64,000 nt of DNA, taken from the NCBI RefSeq assembly GCF_949987515.2, contig NC_082694.2, positions 40,299,951 through 40,363,950 of the forward strand, given 5' to 3'. Shown in pieces: positions 1-12,034 of this stretch (within the stretch, counting starts at the first letter, position 1; each line of letters opens with the position of its first letter). The translations under genes and the position numbers were made by a program. A model generated the notes under the pieces. It saw only the letters and a list, made by a program, of their open reading frames with translations. It was not told the origin of the DNA and did not search any database. The DNA comes from Delphinus delphis (taxonomy: Eukaryota > Chordata > Mammalia > Artiodactyla > Delphinidae).

Positions 1-1583
1 GGCTTACTCAGACTGAAAATCCCACCCTTCATTCTTTTTTCCTCCTCTTCTTAACCTGTTTATTCACTTGTTCTTATGCTAGAACAACCAGAAAAAATAA
101 AATAAAAACAGTGGCTGGAAATGAACATAATTTCCATGAAGAAAGAGGAGCTGTGGAGAATGTTGGGGGCCTGGAGGGAAATGCAAAGAGGACTTGGGAC
201 AGAGCTGGGGATGCTAGAGTGACAGAATGCTGAAGATAGTTGTCCCAGCTACGAGATAAAAGCTACATTACATGAAATTAATGGAGGCTGTCTGCGACAT
301 ACATGAATCACTGTTTCAACACTAAGAAACCAGCACAAAAGAATAAAGAAATCTGAGTACTAACTACATCTTCAAAGGTCTCCTATTTACCCAGCTATAC
401 TGGGTACTGACACAAGTGGGGGGAAATATAAGAAAAAAGCACTGCTGTGATCGAATGAATGCGACCATATGAGCTATATTGGAGCCGTATGCATCCTATT
501 TAGCTGATATCAAACACAGTTTAATGAAAGTTAAATAGTTTCTGAGGAGTGCATGAGCTGGAACAGATTAGATTCCACCGAGGGGTCTCTCAGCATATTG
601 TTGCTCACATGTATTCCCTGCTCAGGGCTGCTACAATTCCAGCACTCCATTAGCAATACACAAAAGACTTATGCAGATAGCGGGCATAAGCTCCTACCGC
701 CATGTTGGGAAATAAAAACACACACACAGACACACGCACACACGGATGAAGGTTTTGTTCAATGTGTTCATCTCAAAATAGATCTCTGTAATTCAAAACT
801 GATAAGAGCATTTGTAAGAAGAAGGAAGTAGCTGCCTATATTTTAAAATAGAGAAATATGTAAACTGCCTCAAACAGAAGGTATTGCATCAGGCATAGAA
901 TGAGAGTTTGTTCTTTCAGAGGACAGCGACGTGGGTGAATGTCATGCCCTCTTGATCGATAAGCTCCATCTGGTCTAAAGGTACAGCAGCTTCCCTGTTA
1001 TCACCCCATGAAGTTATAGGGGTATACGCTTCTGCAAATCCTCACACACACAGTATCCCTCCAGCAATCCCTCATTTTTAAAATGTACAGTTCCTTCCAG
1101 AAATACTGCTGAACAGCCTGTCCATCTATTCACGTGGCTGTCGCAAAAACTGACATGAATTGCAATTAATAATTTCATTACTTGGCAAAGATTTTTTTAA
1201 ACTTCTCTACAATTAAATTGTCTATGTGCTTTTTTCCCTTCCTTCTGTCCAAGCACCTCCTGCTCTGTCTTTATCAAGCTGACTTTTCATGGACAGTGAC
1301 AGTGGTGTTTTAATCTAAATAAACAGGAGAGCTCTTTCATATTGGTCTTTTTATAAAAGTGGCCAGAACAGTTGGATAAAATTGCCTCATTTTCTCCTTT
1401 TAGATGAAGAATAAAGGTCACTTCCAACCTTAGCTGTGTTCCCTTTTTCACTCTTACATAATTGCAGTCAAACTTCATTGGACATTTACTCTTAGGTCCA
1501 GCATTTTCTCTGTGCTAGGCTGCATTATATAGATGGATCAGATATGCTCCCTATACTTAAAAGAGTTTACAGTTTAGATTTTG
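1..1583. other. single-copy noncoding sequence
   Basis: I recognise no gene or repeat family here apart from a short imperfect CA tract at 717-745. Open frames are short and lack family features. A distant, heavily decayed repeat cannot be excluded by eye. Confidence 0.5.
717..745. repeat. imperfect (CA)n tract
   Basis: A CA-rich run of about 29 bases broken by G substitutions. The interruptions make it less prone to slippage than the purer CA tract near 3.5 kb. Confidence 0.8.
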
Positions 1584-1797
1584 TCAGCTGGGGGGGTGTT
1601 ATTTTTGACCCCCCCTACCCCTAGAGGATATCTAGCGATGTCTGCAAACATTTATCTTTGGTTGTCCTAACTGGGGGAACGCTACTGGCAGCTGGTGGGT
1701 AGAGGCTGGGGTACCGTTAACCATCCTACAGCACAGAACAGCCCCCACAAGAAAGACTTCTCCAGTCCGAAATGTCAGTAGTGCCAGGATCTAGAGA
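1584..1797 (+). mobile_element. MER20 (hAT-Charlie nonautonomous DNA transposon)
   Basis: About 214 bases follow the MER20 pattern: a G-rich start, then a C-run block, 'atgtctgcaaacat', 'ggttgtc', 'ggtgggtagaggctggggt', 'catcctaca', 'acagccccca' and 'aaatgtcagtagtgcca'. The length is close to the roughly 220-bp consensus, so the copy is nearly full. The terminal 'cagtggttctcaa' ends are eroded. MER20 is a eutherian-wide family without coding capacity; some copies elsewhere act as enhancers or insulators in endometrial cells. Nothing here shows that this copy is active. Confidence 0.85.
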
Positions 1798-3530
1798 GGT
1801 GATTGTTTCCTAGGAAGGAGCAAGGTGAAACTCCCAGTAAACGCTGAACTTGCTGGTGTATCTACACTTTCTTCCTATTCACAGTAGAGTCTGAACACTT
1901 CGGTGTATTGTCACCTGGTGGCACTCAGGCTGAATGATTCTCCCACGGCATTTTGCTTACATTTGGGAGTAAATTTCTAAAAGCTTTTTGCAGCCAGGGA
2001 CAATCCTCCAAGTTTTTGGAAACCCTTTTCAATTTCTTAAATAACTGCCTGGGATTAGGGATAGGACTCAGCCAAGGAAGTGGAGAACAGCGAACACCAT
2101 GCATCTGTTCTATATGTTCTTCCTCAGCTGTGGGGAGACTTTCCTATTCACATTATTCAAGCCCTTCTAGAAGGGGTGGAATTTTCTCAGTCAGCTCTTC
2201 TCTGCCCTCTTAATATTATTCCTCCAGATAAGAATGGCCTCACGTTAAGGATCTGAGTACCTGTTTAGGGAGGCCTGTCAGTTGCTCTGTGGTAGTCGTC
2301 TCTATTTCTTCATCTCTGTGCTCAAGTATAATAATTTCATTAAGAAGCAGAGTAGGTATTAAAGTTGTCACCAGCTGCCTGTTCTGGTCAAGAAGGATTT
2401 TCTCACATTATTCCTGCTGTCCCTGCCCTCACATTACATCGTCACACTCCATGGGACATCATGTCAGAAGTTTGTACGCACGTTGAAAGTTGCCTCCATC
2501 TGGTGGTGGCAAAATGGGGGGGGGGGGCTATGTCCATTTGGCAGCATCAACTAACCTAGAATGTCTGTGAAAATATTCATGGTTACGTCCTTCACTTCCT
2601 CGTAGATTTGTGCTCTTCAGATAATTGGGAATACAACATCACTGTGGCTAGAAGCTGAAGCATAATTTATAATGAACTGATAGCAGAGTTTATCTACTAT
2701 GACTAATAATCATAATGTAGTAATGGTAATGTCAGTCATAATAAGAAGGAACTAATTAGAGTGGAAAACAATATCTCTCCTTAAGAAACCTTACCTAGCT
2801 GAGAAAATAAGACATGTGGATGGCACAACGTGTGCTAATTCATTTAGCACAGTGAACCCAAGTAACAGCACTTGCATGGAATGATTGATTGACCTAGGAA
2901 ATAATTCATGTGGGAACGAATTGATTGAGGATAACTCTCATACCACCTTTACCTGTGACACGCGACACTTTACAATGGCACTGGGATGCTATTGCATGAA
3001 GTAGCCCAAAGCAATTATTTCCTAGGAAATGACTCCTTACATATTCTTAGATGTAAGTGTCAGCTGGACTGAGTGTCGAGTAAAGAGGGGAGGCTGGCTA
3101 CAGTGGTGACTGCAAAGGCACATTTTTGATAAAGAACACTGTCAGTGTAATGAGACTACATTCCTGCTGACTGGCAAAGATTTGGGGAATATTTTGGAGG
3201 GTCTTATTATAGTGTGCTATGAGGATTGCAAGAATCTTGCAACAGTTTCTCTTTAACCTGCAGGTGGCATTAGTAGTAAAAATGTATTTCCTATCTTTCT
3301 TGAAAAAATATTCAGCAGTGAAGTGAGGGAAACAGTAAAGGGCTTCACAGCATGAGTCAATTAGAGGAGCAGGCCCGATTCATCGCAGATGGCTTTTTGC
3401 TATGTTTAATAATCCAGGGAACTCAATGATCCAAATCCAGAAATAGTAAACTACAATCCTTATAGGAATTGAAAAATCAGGGGGAGTTTTTTCTTTCTCT
3501 TGAGTTTGGAATACAAGCCTACGTCTATAT

Positions 3531-3531
<1 letters not shown>
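1798..3531. other. single-copy noncoding sequence
   Basis: No gene or repeat family recognised. It contains a 12-base G run at 2516-2527 and an AT-rich stretch near 2650-2760. Short open frames within it have no recognisable domains. Confidence 0.5.
2516..2527. repeat. poly(G) run
   Basis: Twelve consecutive G residues on the plus strand, an unstable mononucleotide tract. It is also a place where assembly or base-calling length errors are likely. Confidence 0.9.

Positions 3532-3566
<35 letters not shown>
3532..3566. repeat. (CA)n microsatellite
   Basis: A pure CA dinucleotide run of about 35 bases (about 17 units). Its purity and length suggest length polymorphism. Cysteine-valine repeats in minus-strand frames over this tract are translation artefacts of it. 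Confidence 0.95.
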
Positions 3567-3569
<3 letters not shown>

Positions 3570-5407
3570 TTTGTGATTCTGTTTCCATGTGGGAGGCCAA
3601 GAATCTGAGCACTGGGAGCAAACTTGGTTCTTTACTTACAGAGCGAGGATGGAAACCCAACAAAGTGTGATCGAAACTCTGTTTCTGAAACCAGTCCTCT
3701 AAGGTTCTCTTTCATTGATGCTGGCCCTATGTCTAGTCCCAGAGAAACCATGCATTGCTAGCATAGCAGTTCTTATGACCGCGGTACGTATTTTTCACTT
3801 CTTCATGGCACAACAGCAATTCACTAACTTCACTGGCCAAGCAAATCCTCGGACATGATGAAATACCTGGGATAGAGCCAATGTAGTGAAGTCTTGCCTC
3901 CCAGCCTCTCCAGATAGCTGCCAATCCAGTATTTATACCAGTAGTGGGAATGGGAAACTAAGTATTGCTTTAGAAACTCCAAAGCATCAAAGAGATTACA
4001 AACTCAAGAAAACGAAGAGCAGTTGTAAAACCTGTTGGGATTGTGGTCTGTAATCTTATTCTGAATTAGATAGAGCAGGGTAACTGTTGGGGAGAAGATG
4101 TTAAATAGGGTGGCCCAGCATATGGAAGGCAAGCAGTCCATAAGCATCCTTCAATGAAAACATGGCCTTCTAGCAGGAAGAGGAAATGATAAGCACTGAT
4201 TGGAGTTCGTGTAAACACAAAACTCGGATTGATGGATAAAGGTTCTCCAAGAACAGGCTGCTAACCATGAACTAGTAAAGTTATAGGTTGTTCAGAAGTG
4301 AACATTGTCTTCACTGATGTTTTTCACATTTAAATGCTTCACTGTTCATGTCTCTGCTTCCCTTCCAATAGACATTTGAGTATTTTGTTGTTTTCTCACC
4401 GTCCTGATCAAAATGCCGGCAGTAGATCTCTAGTCATGGAATCTGTTTCTCAAAGTTCTTTTTAGATGAACTAATCTGAAGGCCAATATCTTATCCAATA
4501 TTTAGCACTGATATGTGAAGCAGTCTATCAATGAATCAGTTAAATCACTAACTTTTATTGAACCTGCAAGTTATCATCTGAATTTCCATTTTCTCATTAG
4601 CCTCTGTCTGGCATTGCTATTTCTCTGGCTCCATTACACAGGCTCTGCCTCCCAGGAAGCACGGGTCTTCCTACCACCAGTATTGGGGGGAGTTTCCATC
4701 AAGAAGTCCATTTCTACTGAGGTTACCACTGACTACATCTCTCACTGCAACCTGGGCTTTGACCTGATACTGCTGTGCCTTTGAGCCCTGCTGTTCCCTG
4801 CAGTCAGTGAGATCCTGGAGCCCAGAGAGCCCCCTAGGCTACACAGCTGATCCGTGGGGAAGTGGCAAAGATGGCCTTCCTCTCCTTCGGTGTTGTCTGC
4901 TATTAGAGGGGCTTCAAGCTGTGTTATCTGTGCCCAGAGACTTAAAGAGTATTTAGGAAAAGAGCTTCTCCAATAATAACTTTTAACTTCTAACCTTTCC
5001 ACAGAACTCAGAAACAGGTTTCCTGGAGGCTGGGCTGGGACACAGAGCCACCATACATACCCAAGACACAAACAACCCAGTCCCTGTCTGGGACTTCCTA
5101 CCTTAGACATGCTGTGTGTCAGAACCTGTGCTCCCCAATCAATGTAGCACACTATACTCAGACTTCATACACTCGAAGTAGTCTTATTCCAGTACCTCAT
5201 TTTCCTTTCCTCCTACTGAATCTGGCTGGGGACATGAATGCCCTGATTTCTTCTGTCTGGTCTCCTTAACTCTAGATCTTGGACATTTAAAAAAGAGATC
5301 CACTAGTCTCCTTATTTAGATTAAAATATTATCTGAGCTAAAATTTAGGACATGTGGTCTGATAAAGGATTTTTCTTTCTAATTTGGAAAGTTATTATTT
5401 ACATTTT
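3567..5407. other. single-copy noncoding sequence
   Basis: No repeat family or gene recognised. The segment from about 4600 to 5150 is somewhat richer in G and C and holds a 136-codon minus-strand open frame (4742-5152). That frame has no domain I recognise and no splice or initiation context that stands out. Confidence 0.45.
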
Positions 5408-5771
5408 TCTATAGATTGAATATTTGTATTCCTTCCAAATTCATATGTGGAAATTCTCATCCACAAAGTAACGATATTTGGAGATGGAGGATTTTGGGAG
5501 ACAATGAGGTCATGAGGGTGTAGCCCTCATGATGGGATTAGTGCCCTTATGAGAGGAGACCTGAGAGCTTCTTTTATCTCTCTCTTTCTGCCATGTGAGG
5601 ACAAAACAAGAAGATGGCCATCTGCAAAACAGGAAGAAGGTTCTCACCAGAACCCAATCCTGCTGGCACCCTGATCTTGGACTTCTCAGCCTCCAGAACT
5701 TGTGGGAAATAAACTTCTGTTTTTTTAAGCCATCTAGTCTACAGTATTTTGGTACAGCAGACTAAGATACA
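5408..5771 (+). mobile_element. MLT1-type LTR (ERVL-MaLR)
   Basis: A solitary LTR of about 365 bases. Recognisable blocks are the internal 'aggtcatgagggtgtagccctcatgatgggattagtgccctta' region (5508-5550), 'ccatgtgaggacaaa', 'gatcttggacttctcagcc' and 'cctccagaacttgtgggaaat', then an AATAAA signal at 5708-5713 and the 'gtattttggtacagcagactaaga' end. No internal retroviral sequence flanks it, so it is a solo LTR. MaLR elements are ancient and noncoding. Confidence is high for the class and lower for the subfamily. Confidence 0.85.
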
Positions 5772-6484
5772 TGGTTTTAAAATCTTTCACAATTGGTTTT
5801 ATATTTAACAAATAACTTTTTAAAAATCACATGAAACCAAGACAGTCTTAGAAAATCTGGACATGAGATTGTATCAGCTTCAGTGTAAGCAATAGTAGTG
5901 AACCTCAGCAGCTGAGAAAACATTGTGCTCAGTCACCTCTACTTGGAGTTCTCTTATTAATCAGTTCATTCTGTCAGGGTTTTAGCTCCTATATGTTATA
6001 GACTATATGGTATCTATGTGGCAATTTATGAGACCCCCTGCAACTTAATTATGTTACATAATTATAATCTCTCTCTTGATTCTGTTTTCTATTCCTGGCC
6101 TGCTCCTTGAGTGGGCAATGGGCCCTCAGTTTTCACTGATACCACTGTTGTAGTGTTTCAACTCATTTGTATTTCAGCAACCTTGGTGAAACATTAGTTC
6201 ACTTTCATCAAAGTCCCTTCAAAGATCCTTTATAGATAAGATGGGCCTTGGCTTTATGATGACTCCAATATATGCCTCCCACCTCTGACCAGGTGGAAGA
6301 TGAAAATTACCAGTCCTTGTAAATCTACTAATATGTGTTCGACTTTTGCTTCCCTTGCACTTGTTTTCATTTCTATTCTACAGATATACACTGGACTAGC
6401 TCCAAGTTGCCCCCAACCCTTTGCTCCATAATTCCTCCAAGACACACGTGCACACACATGAAAACACACAGACACTCCTTCAAG
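5772..6484. other. single-copy noncoding sequence
   Basis: No gene or repeat recognised. Minus-strand frames near 6254-6579 are short and overlap the L1 fragment that follows. Confidence 0.45.
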
Positions 6485-6787
6485 TATATGCAATTGAAAG
6501 GGTACAACTTCCAGCTATAAGATGAATAAGTCTTGAAGAACATGGTGATTATAGTTAATAATATTGTATTTATATACATGAAATTCGCTAACAGAGTAAA
6601 ACTTAAATGTTCTCATTACAGAAAAGGAATTGTAATTATGTGATATGATGGAGGTGTTAGCTAATGTGATGGTGGTGATCATTTTGCAATATATGTGTAT
6701 CAAATCAACACATTGAACACCTTAAACTTATGCAATGTTGTATTGCAATTATAATCCAGTAAAGCTGGAAAAATATATGCAATTGAA
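6485..6787 (+). mobile_element. 5'-truncated L1 (L1MA/L1MB-like 3' end) with perfect TSD
   Basis: The body at 6499-6773 matches the 3' UTR of old eutherian L1s: 'ataagatgaataagt', 'catggtgattatagttaa', 'aaatgttctcattaca', 'caccttaaacttatgcaatg' and a final 'ccagtaaagctggaaaaa'. It is flanked by an exact 14-base duplication, 'tatatgcaattgaa', at 6485-6498 and 6774-6787. That fixes both ends and shows target-primed insertion of a 275-base, strongly 5'-truncated copy. It has no coding content. A perfect duplication around such an old family is unusual and fits a locus under little mutational pressure, or chance. Confidence 0.9.
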
Positions 6788-8039
6788 TCCAATTATTCAT
6801 TTGTACATCCTACTCTATGCACAATTCTGAAGAGATTTCATGATTACAAAACAATGGGCACTTCAGATTTTTAGAGCCGAGGGGTTAAACTATTGGTGAA
6901 GGCAGGATATAGAAAGTATGAAGGTAGGATATGGGAGATAGGAAATCTAGGGCTTGAGTACTGCCTTTATGAGTTAACCACTCTCTGTCTCAACTTACTC
7001 ATCTTGGAAACAGGAATATCTTGCTCTGTGTATTTTGTACTGATATCAAAGCAAATAGAATGAAAGAAATACTTTGAAGAACATAAAATGGTTGCAAACA
7101 TAAGGATGGCTGCTGTTAGATTTATTACTGCTAAAAACATCTAGATTACCTGTAGGATACTCAGCAGTGCCCAGGAGTCTCGCCCAACATGGAGCCGTAC
7201 TTGCTAAGGCAAACTCGTATCCCTATAAGGCCCGTAACCATGGATTTGGGCCTTATGGGCAGTGGTATATTAGGTGTTATCTCACCCTTTATGAAAATTC
7301 TCCTTCATCCATTCATTTGACAGAGAAAATCAAAATGTGAGAAGGAATGGTTGTCTCGAAAGTTTGGGTGTGTAGAATTGGTAAAGCATAGGGAGATGCC
7401 TCTGTCAGGAGTGAGTGCAGAGGGAAATATGGAAAGTGCTTTGGACTTTGCAGCTGGAAGATGCAGTGAAAGGAGCTAAGGAAGAAGGTGTGTTTTGTTT
7501 TTTTTTTTAAGGAGTGCTAGCCCTTTAAAGAAGGGAACGCTGACCCAGTAAATCTCAGGCATTTTTATAAAGGACTTTAAGACCCATTTGTTTTGACTTA
7601 GGTATGCATATTTCTAAATTTCTGCCCCTTTACAAACACACTTGTTCTCACCATATTGCAACAGATCTGCATTTCCTAGCCAATTCCCTTGAATTCTTAA
7701 TTCTTGTTAACAACTCTGGCAATTAACCAATTACTCCTTCCACTGAAGGGCTTGGGGAGGAAGGGACTGATGATTTATAGCAGCACAGCATCCCTGCTTG
7801 TTGAATTGAACTCAATTGCTGAAGTACTTCATTTAGAGAATAGATAGGCAGATGAATAGCCAACAGGCTGAAGCCTATCAAAAGACTAAAACTGCCAACA
7901 GGTGACAGGTTGGAAGTGCGGCTTCCTCTGTTTTGTGCTCTTTGTTTCTCACCTCCTCTCTCTGTTCCCAGAACTCTGTCGAAAACCTGATGCTGTCCCT
8001 GTGGGTCAGCCAGCTAATCCAGTGCTGACGGTTTTACAG
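6788..8039. other. mostly single-copy; weak MIR-like stretch
   Basis: A faint MIR core may lie at about 6975-7035 ('gagttaaccactctctgtct' followed by a 'ctcatcttggaaacag' block), but the match is poor. The rest is not recognised. A pyrimidine-rich tract ending in CAG at 7971 resembles a splice acceptor but has no good donor behind it. Confidence 0.4.
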
Positions 8040-8540
8040 AATGGTGGAATCACAGTATTTAAGGAGTCTTAGAAGTTGTCTAGCCTGTGAGTATAGGAAG
8101 CTGTTCTAAAATGTCCTACTGAATGGCCATTTAGACCCTTTACAAATAGTATCAGTAATGATTTTGGAAGGCAGTTCATTCCATTGCTGGACAACCCTGT
8201 TGTTTGGAAAGTCTCTCTTAAGATGAGAAAAAAAAAAATCTTCCTCTTTGTAGTTTATACTCACCACTGATCCTACCCTCATCCTGTGAAGCAATCCAGA
8301 ATAACTCTGCTCTCCCTTCTAGATAATGTGCCTCCAAAGCTAGAGAACAGGTTTCATGTTTCCATCTTCTTCCTTCACGGCAGTTCTTCTAATACTCATG
8401 GAATGTGGTTTTCTTATCTTTCCAGCATCATCTAAAGACACCCTTTCCTTTTTCAAGGCTCTTCTTAAATTGCAGTACCAAAATTTTAATGTAATTGCCA
8501 ATATCGCACTTTTTCTCATCCCTGTTCCTGGTATTTAACA
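8040..8540 (-). mobile_element. L3/CR1-like LINE 3' fragment
   Basis: The plus strand reads as the reverse complement of a CR1/L3 3' region: 'gaatcacag', then 'ggcagttcattccattgctggacaac', then 'cctttttcaaggctcttcttaaattgcagtaccaaaa', which corresponds to the CR1 'tccttcttaaattgtggtgcccagaac' block. The order and spacing of these blocks agree with the CR1 3' end. CR1/L3 stopped moving early in mammalian history, so this is one of the oldest recognisable pieces here. No reading frame survives. The exact family (L3 or another mammalian CR1) is unsettled. Confidence 0.65.
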
Positions 8541-10419
8541 TTCCCATATTATCTTTGGTTCCAGTAAAGCATAGATTCTGAGGGAACTATTCAATTAAAG
8601 CCAATAAAGTGACCAGGAACATTCTGATGACATTTACTAGTTCTTACCTGAAATAACTTTTGGAATCATCATTTCTGTTTCAAGAACTGTTTCTAGGGCT
8701 GTGTGGCATGGCTTGAACTTCTGATGTGCTCTTTAAGAGAATCTAAATTTACTGAGTTAATAAAAGTATAGACACTGTTAAAGGCAATAATAGAACAAGG
8801 GGAGGTGAGCAGTGGCATCAGCCAGAGGGAGAAAAGGGAAGGTCAGTCTCGGGAGAGTCACGCAAACGGTTCTTGCAAAACAGAGAGCTCTTTGGTGGTA
8901 GATGTGGAATCAGCCCAAAGGGCAGGACTGACCAGGTGCGCAGACATGCCATTGTGTACGTGATGTGGATCCAGGGGTGCTAAAGCACTACCAGTTCCCA
9001 CATATTCGTTTCATTCCTCCTGCCACCAGAAATCCCCATGTGGTTAACACCTTTTGCTTAAGGCCACCATAAAAATGTAAATGTTCTCTGGGAGATTAAA
9101 ATATTAATCCATTATCAGCCAGTAACATCTTAGCTATACATGACCAAATTAGTACTAGCTGGTCACTGAGTGGATCCCTAAGGGAATAGGCTACATAACT
9201 GATAGGTTTTAATTGGAGGAAAATGAAGAAGGATATAAAAAGATAAAGTTTCAAGACTTTGTGGTGCAAGGGGGTGAATAGGAGGAATAGAGATAAAGAT
9301 TTCGTGGGTAGTAAGCTGCCTGAAACAAGTGGGGGACCTCTGTGGAGGCCTGTGGCACCCCCAGCAGTTGTGTGGATACTGGGAACTGGATGAAGAGAGG
9401 GAGGATGCTAAAAAGCAGCTCTAAAGGAATATTAATAAATCTCTTAGGTTGAAATGCTGTGGAGGGAGGCACTGAGGAAATATCTATAGAGCTTGAGCTC
9501 AGGAACTCTGAATCAGCTGGGTAGGCATGATGCCCTGGTTCTTTGATTTTTAATTATCATTTCCCACTTCTGTATGGACTTAAATGACTTCAGAACTGTA
9601 AACTATAAGAGGAAATATCACTTGGTTCCCTGCTTTTTTTTCCTTTTTATTTTATTCTCTTTGATTTTCCCCATTTTATTCCTGCTATTTTCCTGGCCAA
9701 GCCCCAAAGAGTGGTGAATTAGCAAATGGTTGGGAGGAGGGGTCAGAAAGCAGATCATAAATGGGAAAAAAAGATAAAGAAGAATAACTTTCATACTCTT
9801 TATAATAATGAACTAGAAGGACTCTGACTTCCAGTGGCAGAGAAACAACTCGAAGTAGTTTAGGCAAAAGAAGAGTCTATTTCTTACCATAAACAAGAGT
9901 GGAAAAGGGAAGGTGATCTCAGGTCTGCCTTGATTCTGGCAATTCAGTGCCAGCATCTCTCTCGCCTCCTGTCCTCCTAGTTTTCTGTGTGCTGCTTTTT
10001 TCTGCCTACCATGGAGGGGTATATTTCTCCATATTGAAGGCTTATATCTTCACAACCTCATGACCGTATGAGATATAGTCCTTTTTCTTTAAGTTTAGTG
10101 TAAGGAAAAATATAAAACAGAGAAGGCTCCGATTTGTTCAGTGTGGGTCGTGTGCTTGTTCCCAGGATGGTCACCAGCCAAAGTGCAGGGTGCTGTGATT
10201 GACTTATTCTGGATCCCATGTTGCTGCCATGGCCAGGAGGCTGATATCTGTTACCAGACGAGAAAGAAGGGGTGTTGAACAAACAAGTTTAGAATCGTAA
10301 TAGAGAGGAATATTGGGGGAGGCATTTGATAGCAGTGTCCCTACATTCCAAGTGAGAATGAAGATCTTGGTGGGGTTTTTTACAACCTGCAATCTACTTA
10401 ACAAAATTTTGAAATGGAC
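8541..10419. other. single-copy, with a possible unassigned old repeat
   Basis: No gene recognised. The segment at about 9830-10290 ('gtttaggcaaaagaagagtct' start, 'ctgttaccagacgagaaag' near the end) resembles a known eutherian interspersed repeat that I cannot name with confidence. The remainder shows nothing I can assign. Confidence 0.4.
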
Positions 10420-10794
10420 TGTACTACTCTGCTGAGGCTGCCGTAACAAAACATCACAGACTAGGTGGCTGAATAGCGGAAATTTACTCTCACGGTTCTA
10501 GAAGCTAGAAGTCCAAGATCAAGGTGAGGCAGTGTTGTTTTCTCCTGAGGCCTCTCTTCGTGGCTTACAAATAGCCTCCTTCTCACGGTGTGTTCAGTCT
10601 ATTTCCATTGCGCACACACCCCTAGTGTATCTCTCTTCTCATAAGGACACCGGTCATTTGGGATTTGGGTTTCACTTTTATGACCTCATTTAACCTTAAT
10701 TACCTCCTTAAATTCCCTGTCTCCAAATACAGGCACATTGTGGGTTACAGCTTCAACATAAGGATTTTGAGAGGATACAGTTCAGTCCATAACA
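10420..10794 (-). mobile_element. MLT1-type LTR (ERVL-MaLR), antisense
   Basis: About 375 bases bounded by TG and CA-type ends (10420 and 10794). In this orientation it shows 'ggctgccgtaacaaaacatcacagactaggtggctg', 'tctcacggttctagaagctagaagtccaagatcaaggt', 'cttctcataaggacac' and 'caacataaggattttgag', all MLT1 landmarks read backwards. It is a solo LTR without internal sequence or coding capacity, inserted opposite to the other MLT1 copies at 5.4 and 48.4 kb. Confidence 0.85.
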
Positions 10795-11616
10795 TGGACT
10801 AATCTAGGTTTCACTAAGGAAATGGGCCCAGCTGAAGGATGCTGTTTGAGTTTAATTTTTTCCCCTAAATCTTAAGAGGTAGGTATAGATTAGGGAGGAT
10901 GAACCCGCTTAAAAAAATACATAGAATATCTGCAGCATAATATTTGATGAGATTAAGATCATGTGGTATAACTAATACGGCCACTGAAGACCAGTTCTAG
11001 CAAACAGGTAAAAAATTATTAGACTAGTGTGAGCTGGGAATTCTGCCTAACAGAAAGACTTATGTTAAGTTCTTGGTAGGGTCGCCCCAAAGAGGAGAGC
11101 CCTAGTTTTGAGAGAGGTGAGTACTTCTGTGCCAGGTTAAGGAATAATCTATCTCTGATTTTGTCTGATGTAGAAGTTGGCCATATTTTTTAGCAGTGCC
11201 ATCATCTGAGAGCTAACTTTTTCAAAATGTCTAGGAAAATGTAATACTTATCTGCAAATGTGAATGCTGATGGAACCCTATTGCTGGCTAATTCCCATCG
11301 GAGGAAATAGCTACATATTTTAAAGATCTACGATTAGACCTTTAAAATTATCATTTCTATTAAAAGGCAGTTTATACCAGAGCTCTTGTTTGAACTAAAG
11401 GGAAAATCCAGTCTCTATACTGAGAGACTAATAATCTGGTAGACCTCCTTATTTAATGGGAAGAATGAGGTTTGAGAAAACAGAAATAAAAGCACTTTTG
11501 GAAATCAGTTAGGTCTTGGAAATAATTTCCATTGTGATCCATTGAATGGAAGTTGTGTGTTTGTTCACTTGGTGGGTAGTTCATTTATAATCCTCCTACG
11601 TATGTACACAGACTAC
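10795..11616. other. single-copy noncoding sequence
   Basis: Nothing recognised. A strong donor-like AG|GTGAGTA occurs at 11116/11117, but the only nearby acceptor (ending 11053) has a weak pyrimidine tract, so no exon is called. Confidence 0.45.
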
Positions 11617-11732
11617 ATTTGGAGTGTGTGTATGTAAATTTATATCTGTGTATGTGTGAAAGAGAGAGAGAAAGAGGAGGAGGGAGAGAGAGAGATAGGG
11701 GCAAAAGAGAAGAAGTGAAAGAGAAGGAAATC
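11617..11732. repeat. compound TG / GA-rich simple repeat
   Basis: A TG-rich segment (to about 11655) passes into a GA/GGA-rich purine segment (about 11657-11732). The purine strand runs about 75 bases with few interruptions. Confidence 0.8.
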
Positions 11733-11837
11733 AACGTATGAGTAGCATAATTTAGAAATTATCCTTTTTTAATAATATAGTTTGAAAAATAAGATAAACC
11801 TGGCAATGAGTTTTCTTTCTTATAGCCAGGTTTGTGT

Positions 11838-12034
11838 AAAAAAAAGGAAAAACTCGGGGCTTCCCTGGTGGCGCAGTGGTTGAGAGTCTGCCTGCCGATG
11901 CAGGGGACATGGGTTCGTGTCCCGGTCCGGGAAGATCCCACATGCCGCGGAGCGGCTGGGCCCGTGAGCCGTGGCCGCTGAGCCTGTGCGTCTGGATCCT
12001 GTGCTCCGCAACGGGGAAAAAAAAAGGAACAACT
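11838..12034 (+). mobile_element. CHR-type tRNA-derived SINE (short form)
   Basis: The body at 11856-12016 starts with 'gggcttccctggtggcgcag' and carries an RNA polymerase III A box (TGGCGCAGTGG, 11869-11879) and B box (GGTTCGTGTCC, 11912-11922). It stops at 'ctccgcaacgggg' before the usual 'agaggccacaacagtgag' end and goes straight into an A run. An imperfect duplication ('aaaaggaaaaact' on the left, 'aaaaggaacaact' on the right) flanks it. CHR SINEs derive from tRNA-Glu and move with L1 machinery. This is a key clue to a cetacean genome. Confidence 0.93.

Noticed and set aside
3380..3663. Minus-strand frames with Cys-Val repeats
   Set aside because: They translate the (CA)n tract and are not genes.
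4742..5152. 136-codon minus-strand frame
   Set aside because: No domain, no repeat origin and no splice context; length fits a chance frame in a less AT-rich patch.
7940..8010. Strong-looking splice acceptor ending at 7971
   Set aside because: The only nearby donor would give a 33-base exon with a weak GTCAGC site.
11869..11922. tRNA-like A and B boxes
   Set aside because: They belong to a CHR SINE, not a tRNA gene; no cloverleaf with a proper acceptor stem is present. The same holds for the other SINE copies.
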